The notes under the pieces were generated by a model, which saw only the letters and a list, made by a program, of their open reading frames with translations, did no database searches and had not been told where the DNA came from. Source: Legionella antarctica (GTDB lineage: Bacteria > Pseudomonadota > Gammaproteobacteria > Legionellales > Legionellaceae). From it: a stretch of 35,454 nt of DNA. Positions within the stretch are counted from its first letter, which is position 1. Each line of letters starts with the position of its first letter. The stretch lies in contig NZ_AP022841.1 of assembly GCF_011764505.1 (NCBI RefSeq), positions 1-35,454 on the forward strand, given 5' to 3'. The position numbers and the translations under genes were made by a program. Positions 1 through 7,940 of the stretch are shown in pieces.

Positions 1-119
1 ATGTAATGAACCATCCCACTCACTGAGTTGGCAAATTGTTATTAGCAGCTTAGTATTTGAAAACCCATCAATAATGCGTTTTTGCAGCAATTATTTTGAA
101 CTAAAACGAGTAAACCAAC

Positions 120-335
120 ATGGAAATAAGAACAGTAGCTTTTGAATCTGAGTTAGTTATTACGCTGGAAAACAATCAAAAGGTTGTAATTACCCCATTT
201 AAAACCCATGAACCTGGCAATTTTAAACTGGGAATTGATGCGCCTAAAGAGGTGAGCATTAATAGGCAAGAAATCTATTTAAGAAAGCAGGAACAATTAA
301 AGAAAGAGCAGGGGCAAATATCAACAGATTCCTAA
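120..335 (+). CDS. CsrA-family RNA-binding regulator (LvrC/CsrT-like)
   Basis: Predicted 71-residue post-transcriptional regulator of the CsrA/RsmA family, which binds GGA motifs in mRNA leaders as a dimer. The family signature is in the second half: LGIDAPKEVSINRQEIYLRK matches the CsrA pattern of a beta strand, A-P-x-x-V-x-(V/I)-x-R-x-E-I-Y and a final helix. The first 30 residues diverge from chromosomal CsrA (no MLILTR start). Known family context: extra CsrA paralogues are typical of Legionella integrative and conjugative elements and plasmids, where they control mobility genes. It is the only rightward gene at this edge; no strong Shine-Dalgarno is visible before the ATG. Family call is firm; the paralogue name is inferred. 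Confidence 0.8.
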   Translation: MEIRTVAFESELVITLENNQKVVITPFKTHEPGNFKLGIDAPKEVSINRQEIYLRKQEQLKKEQGQISTDS

Positions 336-446
336 TGGCTTTTATTATAGGGGGATGAATAGATTTTTATTAAGATTTATTCTGAAAATAATAAGGCTTG
401 ATGGTTTCATAAAGTAGGTCACTAAGGTGTTGTATCACCCGATGGA

Positions 447-683
447 TTAAAACATCATGGGTATTGGGGTATTGGGGTATTGGGGTATTGGGGTATTGTG
501 CGCGATTACCTCACTGATTGCATCAGTCGTTTGTTCTTCTTTAGCCAGAATTAATAGTAAGTGCTCAGGTTGTGTGGAGAGAAATTCTTTAATTAAAGGG
601 CGAAGTTGTTCAAGCGTCACCTCTTTTTTGGATAAATAAATCAAACACTCACGTTCGAGCGTATGAAACAATTTTTTATTCAT
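447..683 (-). CDS. small protein translationally coupled to the hybrid kinase
   Basis: Putative 78-residue protein of no recognised family. Its start overlaps the stop of the upstream kinase gene by 4 bp (ATGA type), a classic arrangement for translational coupling, so it is probably a real gene of the same operon. The body (residues 1-60) is predicted helical, with a run rich in L, E and K. The last ~16 residues (NTPIPQYPNTPIP) are encoded by an 8-bp tandem repeat, so repeat gain or loss would change the reading frame of the tail. Function unknown; a kinase accessory role is only a guess from position. Confidence 0.55.
   Translation of the reverse strand: MNKKLFHTLERECLIYLSKKEVTLEQLRPLIKEFLSTQPEHLLLILAKEEQTTDAISEVIAHNTPIPQYPNTPIPMMF
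459..497. repeat. 8-bp tandem repeat, GGTATTGG x ~4.9
   Basis: Four full copies and one partial copy of the octamer GGTATTGG lie head to tail in the 3' end of the small ORF that follows the kinase. Eight is not a multiple of three, so each gain or loss shifts the frame. Short tandem repeats of this kind mutate by strand slippage. Confidence 0.9.
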
Positions 684-3106
684 GGTGTATTCCTTTGCAG
701 CCAGCCCTCAATATAGGTGATGGTTTCTTCTATAGTACTTACTGCCTGATGATAGAGTGCATCAAATAATTCACGTTGTCCGGTTTTCCAGTAGCGCTCA
801 ACATACTGACAGGCGTATTTCATGCGGATGGTTCCTACATAAACCGCACCACCTTTGATTTTATGGGCGGTTTTTTCAACCAGAGGACAATCATGAGCCT
901 TGAAAGCTTTTTTCATGCGTTCCAAATCAGCGGGAAGTTCCTGAGTCATTAAGGTCAATAATTCTTTTAACATCGCATGAGTCGCACAGTTTTTCAATGC
1001 TTCGTCACTGTTTAAGATGGGGAACTGGTTTAATTGAAACATCTCATCATCACAGTCGGGCAAATCTCTTCTTGTTTTGGAGAGATCAACAACTGACGTT
1101 TCATGCAGCTTGGGAATGAACGATTTAAGAATGTCTGTGGCATGAGCCTGAGTTAGTGGCTTGGTTAAAACTGCATCCATTCCTGCCTCAATGCAGCGTT
1201 GCCTGTTCTCATCACCACCATGCGCCGTGAGTGCAATAATAGGGGTGTTCTTTATTTCGGTAGAGCAATTTCTAACATGGTGGGTTACCTCATAACCATC
1301 CATCCCATCCCCTAAGCCTATATCCATAAAAATTAGATCATAGTGATTCTTTTTGCACAGCTCTAGAGCATCAACACCATTTGATGCTACATCAACAGCA
1401 CAATCTAATTGGTTTAATAATGCTTTGGCGACAGTCTGGGCAATATAATTATCTTCAACAACCAGAACAAAAGCGGTTGCTTTATCATGTTGTAGTGAGA
1501 TGGACGAAGCTTTGGATTGTTGGTGCTTTGCAGGGGTCATATACGCCGTTTCAACTTTTAAATCATCAATCTCATCAATGCCTGAGTCATCATCGAGAAG
1601 CGACTCCTGGAGAGGTATCAGACAAGTGAAACAGGTTCCTTTATTAGATTCACTGGCAACATAAATTTCGCCACCCAGCTCATCCACAAATTGCTTTACT
1701 ACATAAAGCCCAAGCCCTGCACCTTTATAAATCCCTTGATAGGATGGGGTCAGCCGTTTAAATTGCAGATAAATTTCTTGCTGTTTGTCTTTTGGAATAC
1801 CCATGCCAGAATCAGTCACGGTCAATTTAATGACTAATTGACGCCCCTCTTTTTTAGCCAGAGCCACATTCACCGATACATGCCCTATATCGGTGAAGTT
1901 AAGGGCGTTTCCAATTAATTCAAGAGCTATTCGGTGGATTCGGATTTTATCCCCAATAACAAAGCAGGGGAGGTTGGTATCCACTGTAAGGGATAAGTTC
2001 AATTTTTTTTCATGAGCACGCGCTTGGTTTAAGGCAATGACCTGATCGAACGTCTGCATCAGGCTAAATTTACGTTTAAGCATTGGGATTTCGCCAGAGC
2101 TTACTCTTACTGCTTCAAGAACCTCATCCATTAAATCAAGCAGCGCATGGCTTGATGCGATAAGATTGTCAGCATATTCTTTAATGCGTTGCTCATTTGA
2201 TTGAGATTTTAAAAGCTCCGAAAACCCTACAATTCCAGATAGAGGAGTGCGGATGTCATGGCGCATGTTTGTGAGAAACTCTGTTTTTGCACTATTGGCA
2301 GCTTCTGCGGCATTTTTAGCCTTTTTAAGTTCCTCTTCCATTTTCTTTCTATCAGAAATATCAAATGAGATCCCCAGAAGTCCAATAACCTGGTTGAATT
2401 CATTATAAAGAGGGGCTTTCTTAGAAATAACGATACGGCTTTCTCCGTTTTTGATGATCTCTTCTTCTGCATCTATAGTTAAACCATGCGTTAATACCTG
2501 ATTATCCAGTTCCCAAAAAAGATCCGCTTTATCTTTTGGAGATAAGTCATAATCTGTTTTTCCTATAATATCGTCGCAATTTGCAAGGTTAAGATCTTTT
2601 GCCTGTGACAGATTACAACCTAAATATTGCCCCTCCTTATTTTTCCAATACACATGCTCTGGAAGATGGGTGAGGATGTGTTTCAAGGCAAGGTCATTTG
2701 CAGAGTATGAGGAGACAGGGGGCCTATTTGAAGGCTCGTCAACAACAAGAGATAAAACGCCAATCAACCCGTTTTTGTTATCGAACAAAGGAATTTTATG
2801 GTATTTAATAACCATTAATTTTCCATCCTGATTTTTTACAGGCTCATCGAACTGCACAGCGATTTTTGACTGCATCATCTGATGGTTAATGGCATCTAAT
2901 GTATTAAGTAACTCAGGATGCTTTTGATAAAGCGGCAGGCTTTTGTTTGTTTGGTTTACAATATCCTGTGGTGCTTTTAAACCAAATAACAAGGCCTGTG
3001 ATCGGGTACAGGCTTTATAATGATTGTCTTTATCCAGAAGATAGCTAAAGCCCGCCATTAGGGGCAAGATTTGCTCTAATGTTGAAAACAAATGGTTTTT
3101 GCCCAT
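680..3106 (-). CDS. hybrid sensor histidine kinase, PAS-PAS-HisKA-HATPase-REC-HPt
   Basis: An 808-residue multi-step phosphorelay kinase. Order: two PAS-like sensor domains (about 10-125 and 140-255), a short coiled linker (255-275), HisKA with phospho-acceptor H283 in NMRHDIRTPL, HATPase_c (about 385-500, with N-box ELIGNALNFT, G1 DSGMGIP and G2 GAGLGLYVV), a receiver domain (545-665) with acceptor D595 in FMDIG and acidic pair VVEDN, and a C-terminal HPt domain (about 700-790) with H748 in AHKIKGG. No transmembrane segment is evident, so a cytosolic sensor is likely. All catalytic residues are present. The output regulator is not in this window; the BarA/LetS-type layout and nearby CsrA homologue suggest a Gac/Rsm-like logic, which is inference. 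Confidence 0.93.
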   Translation of the reverse strand: MGKNHLFSTLEQILPLMAGFSYLLDKDNHYKACTRSQALLFGLKAPQDIVNQTNKSLPLYQKHPELLNTLDAINHQMMQSKIAVQFDEPVKNQDGKLMVIKYHKIPLFDNKNGLIGVLSLVVDEPSNRPPVSSYSANDLALKHILTHLPEHVYWKNKEGQYLGCNLSQAKDLNLANCDDIIGKTDYDLSPKDKADLFWELDNQVLTHGLTIDAEEEIIKNGESRIVISKKAPLYNEFNQVIGLLGISFDISDRKKMEEELKKAKNAAEAANSAKTEFLTNMRHDIRTPLSGIVGFSELLKSQSNEQRIKEYADNLIASSHALLDLMDEVLEAVRVSSGEIPMLKRKFSLMQTFDQVIALNQARAHEKKLNLSLTVDTNLPCFVIGDKIRIHRIALELIGNALNFTDIGHVSVNVALAKKEGRQLVIKLTVTDSGMGIPKDKQQEIYLQFKRLTPSYQGIYKGAGLGLYVVKQFVDELGGEIYVASESNKGTCFTCLIPLQESLLDDDSGIDEIDDLKVETAYMTPAKHQQSKASSISLQHDKATAFVLVVEDNYIAQTVAKALLNQLDCAVDVASNGVDALELCKKNHYDLIFMDIGLGDGMDGYEVTHHVRNCSTEIKNTPIIALTAHGGDENRQRCIEAGMDAVLTKPLTQAHATDILKSFIPKLHETSVVDLSKTRRDLPDCDDEMFQLNQFPILNSDEALKNCATHAMLKELLTLMTQELPADLERMKKAFKAHDCPLVEKTAHKIKGGAVYVGTIRMKYACQYVERYWKTGQRELFDALYHQAVSTIEETITYIEGWLQRNTP

Positions 3107-3174
3107 CCAGGACTTCCTTCCAGTTCATTTGAGTCAGGTCTTTTGATTAAGTATAAGCCTGAAATGGAATAATT

Positions 3175-4509
3175 TTAATAAATCAGCTCGTATTGTGTTT
3201 GAAAAGCCATTGGAGGCATGTCAGGCGTGGTATACGCAGTCGTGTTGAATAGCTTGATAGATACAGACTTTTTATAAGCATTTACGGTATTGCAGAAAAT
3301 ATGTTTTAAAATAAATAAAGTTGGGTTATTGCTGGTGCAGCCTGTCTTATCAGCTAATTGTTTCATTCTAATCAGAAGAGATGCTCTTTGTTGAGCAATA
3401 GATATTTCGTGAATAGTAAGCGAGTCGCGTTGTTGTGAGATTAAGGTTGCATAAGGATTGTCTCTATAGGCGCTCAATGTTATTCCAGAATATTGAGGGT
3501 GTGCAGCGTTATTGGATAAAATGACTTCTTTAATACCCATTGAGATTATTTTTTTTAAGGTATGTTCTATTAAATAAGTAGCGAGGGGCATGCTGCTGCC
3601 GTACATCACCATACAGGGCTGGTCATTTTGTTGCTCTTCGTTAATTAATTCAAAATTTTGCTGCTGTTTTGATCCCCTTAAAAAAAGAGCGCTTTGTTTT
3701 CTTGTATTTTTAGTAGCAACATTGACTAATAAAACCAGATTGGCCTCTTTTTCAATCATGTGAAGAACAATAATTTCAGTAACACAATAACAGGGTAATA
3801 CCATGCGCCCTTCATCAGATTGATGATGCAGTAAGGGTAATATTGATTCTAACTCATGAGAGTTCGGTAGTTCTTTTACTAATTGGAATATAAAATCACA
3901 GGATAGTTCCGACAGTCTTTTTTGATAAAAGTGCCCGATTTTTTTAGCAAAGCTTCGGGATACAGAAAGTTCACTGGACAGTGCTGGAAAATCAATGGCC
4001 ATCGGTATGTTGTCATCATCCACAAGATGATAGTGGCATAAAAAATGAGAAATAAAGAGAAATAATGCATCATCCGAGAGAGGGATTATGCAGTCCAATT
4101 CACTAAAAAAATCAGCAAGAGTAATTGGAGCACGAACAGACTCAGGCCTTTGGCTTTTATGTGATTTTAGAAGGTTCTGATAGTGTTCTGCCTGTATCGA
4201 TAGTTTTTTAATTCCATGAGATACATCACTTTTTAATTTCCCGATCGTTTCTAAAAATTGTGGTGTTGAATGGGAGGCGAGACAATAGATCTTATATGCT
4301 CTGATTTGGCATAGGGTTTCACCTACCTGCGCATCAAACCGATACAATTCCTTCTTTTCAAAACAGGATAAGGTGAGTTGTAATTTTTTGAGCAACTGCC
4401 CCATTAATTCAATAATACTTATTTTTTGAGTAATGTCTTTAATGACAATGTTCTGTTCATAGGGTAGTAATGTGAGGTTTGTTTGGTTGAGATCCATATC
4501 CAGTTCCAT
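3175..4509 (-). CDS. hypothetical protein upstream of the hybrid kinase
   Basis: A 444-residue protein I do not recognise. It is soluble and predicted largely helical in the first half (residues 20-220), with a mixed alpha/beta second half. It is read in the same direction as the kinase with a 68-bp gap, so the two may share a transcript. Two starts are possible, ATG at 4509 or ATG at 4497 (preceded by GGAAC), giving 444 or 440 residues. The cysteine- and histidine-containing stretches do not form an obvious metal motif. Role in the kinase signalling pathway is possible only by position. Confidence 0.7.
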   Translation of the reverse strand: MELDMDLNQTNLTLLPYEQNIVIKDITQKISIIELMGQLLKKLQLTLSCFEKKELYRFDAQVGETLCQIRAYKIYCLASHSTPQFLETIGKLKSDVSHGIKKLSIQAEHYQNLLKSHKSQRPESVRAPITLADFFSELDCIIPLSDDALFLFISHFLCHYHLVDDDNIPMAIDFPALSSELSVSRSFAKKIGHFYQKRLSELSCDFIFQLVKELPNSHELESILPLLHHQSDEGRMVLPCYCVTEIIVLHMIEKEANLVLLVNVATKNTRKQSALFLRGSKQQQNFELINEEQQNDQPCMVMYGSSMPLATYLIEHTLKKIISMGIKEVILSNNAAHPQYSGITLSAYRDNPYATLISQQRDSLTIHEISIAQQRASLLIRMKQLADKTGCTSNNPTLFILKHIFCNTVNAYKKSVSIKLFNTTAYTTPDMPPMAFQTQYELIY

Positions 4510-4639
4510 TGTATTGAATTGCCAATGTCAAAATTTGGCTGGATATAATAACACATGACTAAAAATTAGTCACCAAGGGATTTTTTACATTCATGAAATC
4601 CTGGGTTAACTTTAAATCAATTAAAGTACTGAGATACGT

Positions 4640-4945
4640 TTAATCCGATGAAACAAAGATATTGCTTCCTGTTTTTATATATCGATAATAGCAAATTAGA
4701 ACCGATACGGTACCACAGGTGATAATACTTAAAAGATACCCACCCGCCAGGAGATAATCTCCTTGATAGAAGCCATGCAGCATAGTGAACAGTTGTATGA
4801 TATTAAAACCAGCAAAGGTAATTAATGAAATGCCTTTAGCGGATTTTGTTTTAATCAAGGAAATTATTTGGGGTATAAAAAGTGCTGCATTAACGACTAA
4901 GCTTATTGAAAATCCATATTGGATGATGCTTCCTGCTATTGACAT
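4640..4945 (-). CDS. PQ-loop / SemiSWEET-like membrane protein
   Basis: About 101 residues with three hydrophobic helices and one PQ-loop signature, VNAALFIPQIISLIKTKSAK followed by GISLITF. Single-repeat PQ-loop proteins (SemiSWEET class) dimerise to form small-solute transporters in the inner membrane. I chose ATG 4945 because AAGG lies about 7 bases upstream; an upstream in-frame ATG at 5002 would add 19 polar residues before the first helix. Substrate cannot be predicted. It stands alone between two unrelated leftward genes. Confidence 0.75.
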   Translation of the reverse strand: MSIAGSIIQYGFSISLVVNAALFIPQIISLIKTKSAKGISLITFAGFNIIQLFTMLHGFYQGDYLLAGGYLLSIITCGTVSVLICYYRYIKTGSNIFVSSD

Positions 4946-5020
4946 GATGAACCTTGGTGAGTGGTTTTTGATAAAATTATAGGTTGTTTCAGGATAAATC
5001 ACACATCAGTTTTAGATAAA

Positions 5021-5350
5021 CTACCAACCCGTATGATGTAACCATAGTTGTGAGATAATGTTTCGAGCCTCTTCGTCAAGAATAAAAATTGCCTGTACGA
5101 AATTGGGGGATTGAGCCTGAATTAAAAGTTCTTGACCACACTCGGGATCATAAAATGAATACATTAAGCCAAGCAAAACCTGTTTGCCATGACTGTAGCT
5201 GCCCATTTCATTTTTAATGAACTGGTAGTTTGGTTCTAACTGCCATTTTTTTTGAGCCATATCAAAGGAAGAAGCTTTTATATTAAAAAATTCAGCGCCT
5301 ACTTTTTTAATCCCTTTCTTCCAGGCAGAAACAAACAATTCTTCATTCAT
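5021..5350 (-). CDS. hypothetical protein, 109 aa
   Basis: A 109-residue soluble protein starting MNEELFVSAWKKG and ending in LWLHHTGW. No family recognised. It has a mixed helix/strand composition with no signal peptide or membrane segment. The sequence pattern (FYDPECGQELL, IFILDEEARNII) resembles small accessory proteins of Legionella, but this is an impression only. Confidence 0.6.
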   Translation of the reverse strand: MNEELFVSAWKKGIKKVGAEFFNIKASSFDMAQKKWQLEPNYQFIKNEMGSYSHGKQVLLGLMYSFYDPECGQELLIQAQSPNFVQAIFILDEEARNIISQLWLHHTGW

Positions 5351-5616
5351 AAAATAACCCTGATTTAAAAGATGTTCAATTATATTTCATATATCAGTTT
5401 TATACAAAATTGATTAATTTTGGGACTCTCATTAAACGAACGTTTTTTGGACTTATATATATAAATTGATGTTACTTATAATTGCTTCTTAATACTCTTC
5501 TGAAATTCATGCTTAATTATCGAAATGCCGTATTTTAATAAAAATATGAAAAACTCATTAAGTTGAATGTAATTGCGACGGGTATGGAAATATTGATTAT
5601 ATGCTCTTAAGTGCAC

Positions 5617-5859
5617 CTACACTTTAACAGCCCTTGGTTTTTTACCTTGTGCTAGGCTTACAAAGTAAGCAAAGAAAGGGTTGTCTTTTAAACATAACCT
5701 AATTTCTTTAATTCCTCCTGCAGCCAGAATATATTTTACATCAGGTGCAAAATCGCTGAGTGTTTCTAACATCTCTGCATCGCTAGCTTTTTTTTGATGC
5801 AGTACCTTCATTTGCTGCTCTATCATTCTAATAGTGAGCTTGTCGTGATGATTTAACAT
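5617..5859 (-). CDS. hypothetical protein, 80 aa
   Basis: An 80-residue protein with a good Shine-Dalgarno (AGAGG, about 5 bases before the ATG), which supports a genuine gene. It is basic at the C terminus (QGKKPRAVKV) and helical. Segment DAEMLETLSDFAPDVKYILAAGG may form a helical core. No family recognised. About 260 bp of AT-rich DNA without features separates it from the gene at 5021-5350. Confidence 0.6.
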   Translation of the reverse strand: MLNHHDKLTIRMIEQQMKVLHQKKASDAEMLETLSDFAPDVKYILAAGGIKEIRLCLKDNPFFAYFVSLAQGKKPRAVKV

Positions 5860-6156
5860 ATTACCTCTTTTGTCTCGGGGTTTGATGGCAAATAATAGGG
5901 TTCAGGTTCAATGGTGGATGTTAATGTGACAGGGTAACAAAGTCTCACGAGAGTTCATAGAAAGTATTTAGGAAAGATGTTTATGTCATTGATTTTGGTA
6001 TTAGATATACCATTTTCATATTTGCCCACTTTTTTAAGTTTAATCCAATTATTTAAAAAATGCTGAGTTTTAACTCCTTGGAAGCTAAGTCATGCTATGA
6101 GGGTAAATGTCGACTTTTGAAAATGGAGTTTTGTTTGAGATAGATAACACTTAGAT

Positions 6157-6219
6157 TCTTATAGACTGACACATAGCGATCTTGCCGATTAATTTTGGAT
6201 TAAGTGTCAGTCTATAAGA
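6157..6219. repeat. 63-bp palindromic element with perfect 16-bp arms
   Basis: TCTTATAGACTGACAC (6157-6172) is repeated as its exact reverse complement at 6204-6219, with a 31-base centre. This lies in the 397-bp gene-free stretch 5860-6255, which otherwise shows only AT-rich sequence. There is no T-run beside the arms, so a simple terminator is unlikely; a MITE-like unit or solo pair of transposon ends is more plausible. Confidence 0.75.
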
Positions 6220-6255
6220 TTTGTTGAGCTAAACTGCCGATTTTGTGGTAAAGAA

Positions 6256-6471
6256 CTATGGGGTTTGTATTAAATTTATCATGGGCAGTTGTGTTAAACG
6301 AGATGTACTTATGTTGGCATTTCCACCTAGGTCATACTTTTTTAAATAGATTCTTGCGTTGGTTCTTCCTTGATTAATGAGGGAAGACGATTTTTTTACG
6401 AAAACTGCCATAGTTAGCCATGCTCCTTCATTAATATTATAAGCTATTAAATGTACACTATTTATCTTCAT
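6256..6471 (-). CDS. small hypothetical protein
   Basis: A 71-residue ORF starting MKINSVHLIAYN, chosen because GGGAG stands 5 bases before ATG 6471; the longer ORF from 6516 has no such site. Beta-rich composition (AWLTMAVFVKKSS, ARIYLKKYDLGG). No family recognised. It lies between the 63-bp palindrome and the 261-bp repeat, so it could be a remnant of a larger gene. Confidence 0.4.
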   Translation of the reverse strand: MKINSVHLIAYNINEGAWLTMAVFVKKSSSLINQGRTNARIYLKKYDLGGNANISTSRLTQLPMINLIQTP

Positions 6472-6536
6472 ATAACTCCCAACTCGATTGGAGGATCTCC
6501 AGAATGAGTGACCCACTTAGCTAAAAACGATTCAAC

Positions 6537-6797
6537 CGCTGCCAGCCAAGGAAGCGAGGAACGAGCGAGGCTGGTAGTCCCTGGTAGCCTTAGAGCCGGA
6601 TGTTTTGCCGCAGGCAAAATATAAGGCATCCGAAAAGGCGTCAGTCATTGGGGTAGCGTTGTTTTTGAACCCCGAATGGGGTGAAAAAACAAGCGGACAC
6701 AGGACGGCCAGGGCCGCCGGAGGCATACTTGTCGCGTTTGCGAGTCGATTTCAGCCATGGATGGCTAAAATCAATCACGAGCTTAGCGACACTATCG
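6537..6797. repeat. 261-bp GC-rich repeat, copy A (inverted relative to copy B)
   Basis: This segment reappears as its reverse complement at 35193-35453, with no indel and no mismatch that I could find by eye. It is markedly richer in G+C than the surroundings and dense in hairpins: TTTTGCC-GCA-GGCAAAA, ACCCC-GAAT-GGGGT, CCAGCC...GGCTGG and a 12-bp near-palindrome around GCCATGGATGGC. Both strands carry open frames of about 64 residues, but codon content argues for structured DNA or RNA rather than a gene. It abuts the end of the IS91-type transposase gene: the stop codon of that gene is inside the repeat. Confidence 0.85.
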
Positions 6798-7940
6798 TAT
6801 ATTTAATCGTCCAGAACCACAGCGTGGACAATTAGTTATGTCTATTCCTGTCAGTCGTAGCATTAAGTCATGGATTTTTTCTTTTCTCTTTGGCTTCATT
6901 TCAGGGTGATTAAGTGCTATTCGTGCTTGTTTTAGGTTTATGGATTTATAACGATTTGCTAAAATCCCATAGTGTCGTAAGCGTTGAAATCCCTTTGGTA
7001 AGACATGCAACAGGTAACGTCGAGTAAATTCATTGACGTTTAATTTCATTATTTTTGGTTGACTGTTGTCTGCGTAATCACGCCATTTAAATGAGACTGT
7101 ATTATTTTGAAAAGCGACTAATCGCTGATTTCCAATAGCAATTCGATGGGTGTAGCGTCCAAGGTATTTCAGAACGTGTTCTGGTCCTGCAAAGGGAGGT
7201 TTAGCATAAACAATCCAATCCTTTTCGTACAGTAATGAGATAAGTTGTTGAATGGTTTCTTTATTAGTAGAGCCATTAGGTAAACATACTTCGCGATTGT
7301 TTAATAAGACCTTAAGTTGTTCCAGGTATTTTCCTCTAAAAACTTTAGATAGTGCACGAATCGGGAAAAGAAATGCTCTTTTAGCATGGTTCCATTGCTT
7401 ATTTTTTGTTAATCCACCACCACTTATAATGCAATGCACATGGATATGTTGCTCCAGGTTTTGTCCCCAAGTATGAAGAACCATAGTAATACTTGGTTTA
7501 GCACCTAACCATTTGGGATTTGCACTAAATTGTAATAATGTGTCACGTGCCGTTTGAAATAATAAATTGTAAATGAGTTCCGGTGTTCCTTGAGCAAGAG
7601 GATTAATGTGGTGAGGTAGGGTAAAAACAACATGAAAATATCCTGTGGGTAATAATTCTTCTGTACGTGCATCAATCCAACGTTCCTTTTGCATTGCCTG
7701 GCATTTTGGACAATGGCGGTTACGGCATGAATTATAACTTATTGATTCGTAGTAACATTTATCGCATCGGGAGAGATGACCTCCTAAACAAGCAGTACGA
7801 CAAGCAACAATAGCCCGTATCGCTTTATACTGTTGGCTGCACAGTTTATGATTACTCCTATAGGTTTGGCTATAATTGCGGAAAATATCAGCAAGTTCCA
7901 AGTGTGGTTTTAAGCCCCTATGTTGTTTTGGCTGGTGCAT
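6792..7940 (-). CDS. IS91-family Y2 HUH transposase
   Basis: A 382-residue rolling-circle transposase. N-terminal zinc-binding region (cysteines in RCDKCYY and NRHCPKCQAMQ, about residues 55-80), HUH metal motif HIHVH (H165-H169), and the Y2 catalytic pair Y259/Y263 in KYLGRYTHR. The C terminus ends at CPRCGSGRLNIR, and the last codons (CGA TAG) come from the adjacent 261-bp repeat, so the native end may have been replaced at that junction. It lies 3 bp downstream of the tyrosine recombinase gene, an association seen in some IS91-like elements. Active-site residues are intact. Confidence 0.9.
   Translation of the reverse strand: MHQPKQHRGLKPHLELADIFRNYSQTYRSNHKLCSQQYKAIRAIVACRTACLGGHLSRCDKCYYESISYNSCRNRHCPKCQAMQKERWIDARTEELLPTGYFHVVFTLPHHINPLAQGTPELIYNLLFQTARDTLLQFSANPKWLGAKPSITMVLHTWGQNLEQHIHVHCIISGGGLTKNKQWNHAKRAFLFPIRALSKVFRGKYLEQLKVLLNNREVCLPNGSTNKETIQQLISLLYEKDWIVYAKPPFAGPEHVLKYLGRYTHRIAIGNQRLVAFQNNTVSFKWRDYADNSQPKIMKLNVNEFTRRYLLHVLPKGFQRLRHYGILANRYKSINLKQARIALNHPEMKPKRKEKIHDLMLRLTGIDITNCPRCGSGRLNIR

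Noticed and set aside
6605..6835. Open frames of about 65-76 residues on both strands of the 261-bp repeat
   Set aside because: They differ at their ends between the two copies, have no ribosome sites, and reflect low stop density in GC-rich structured DNA.
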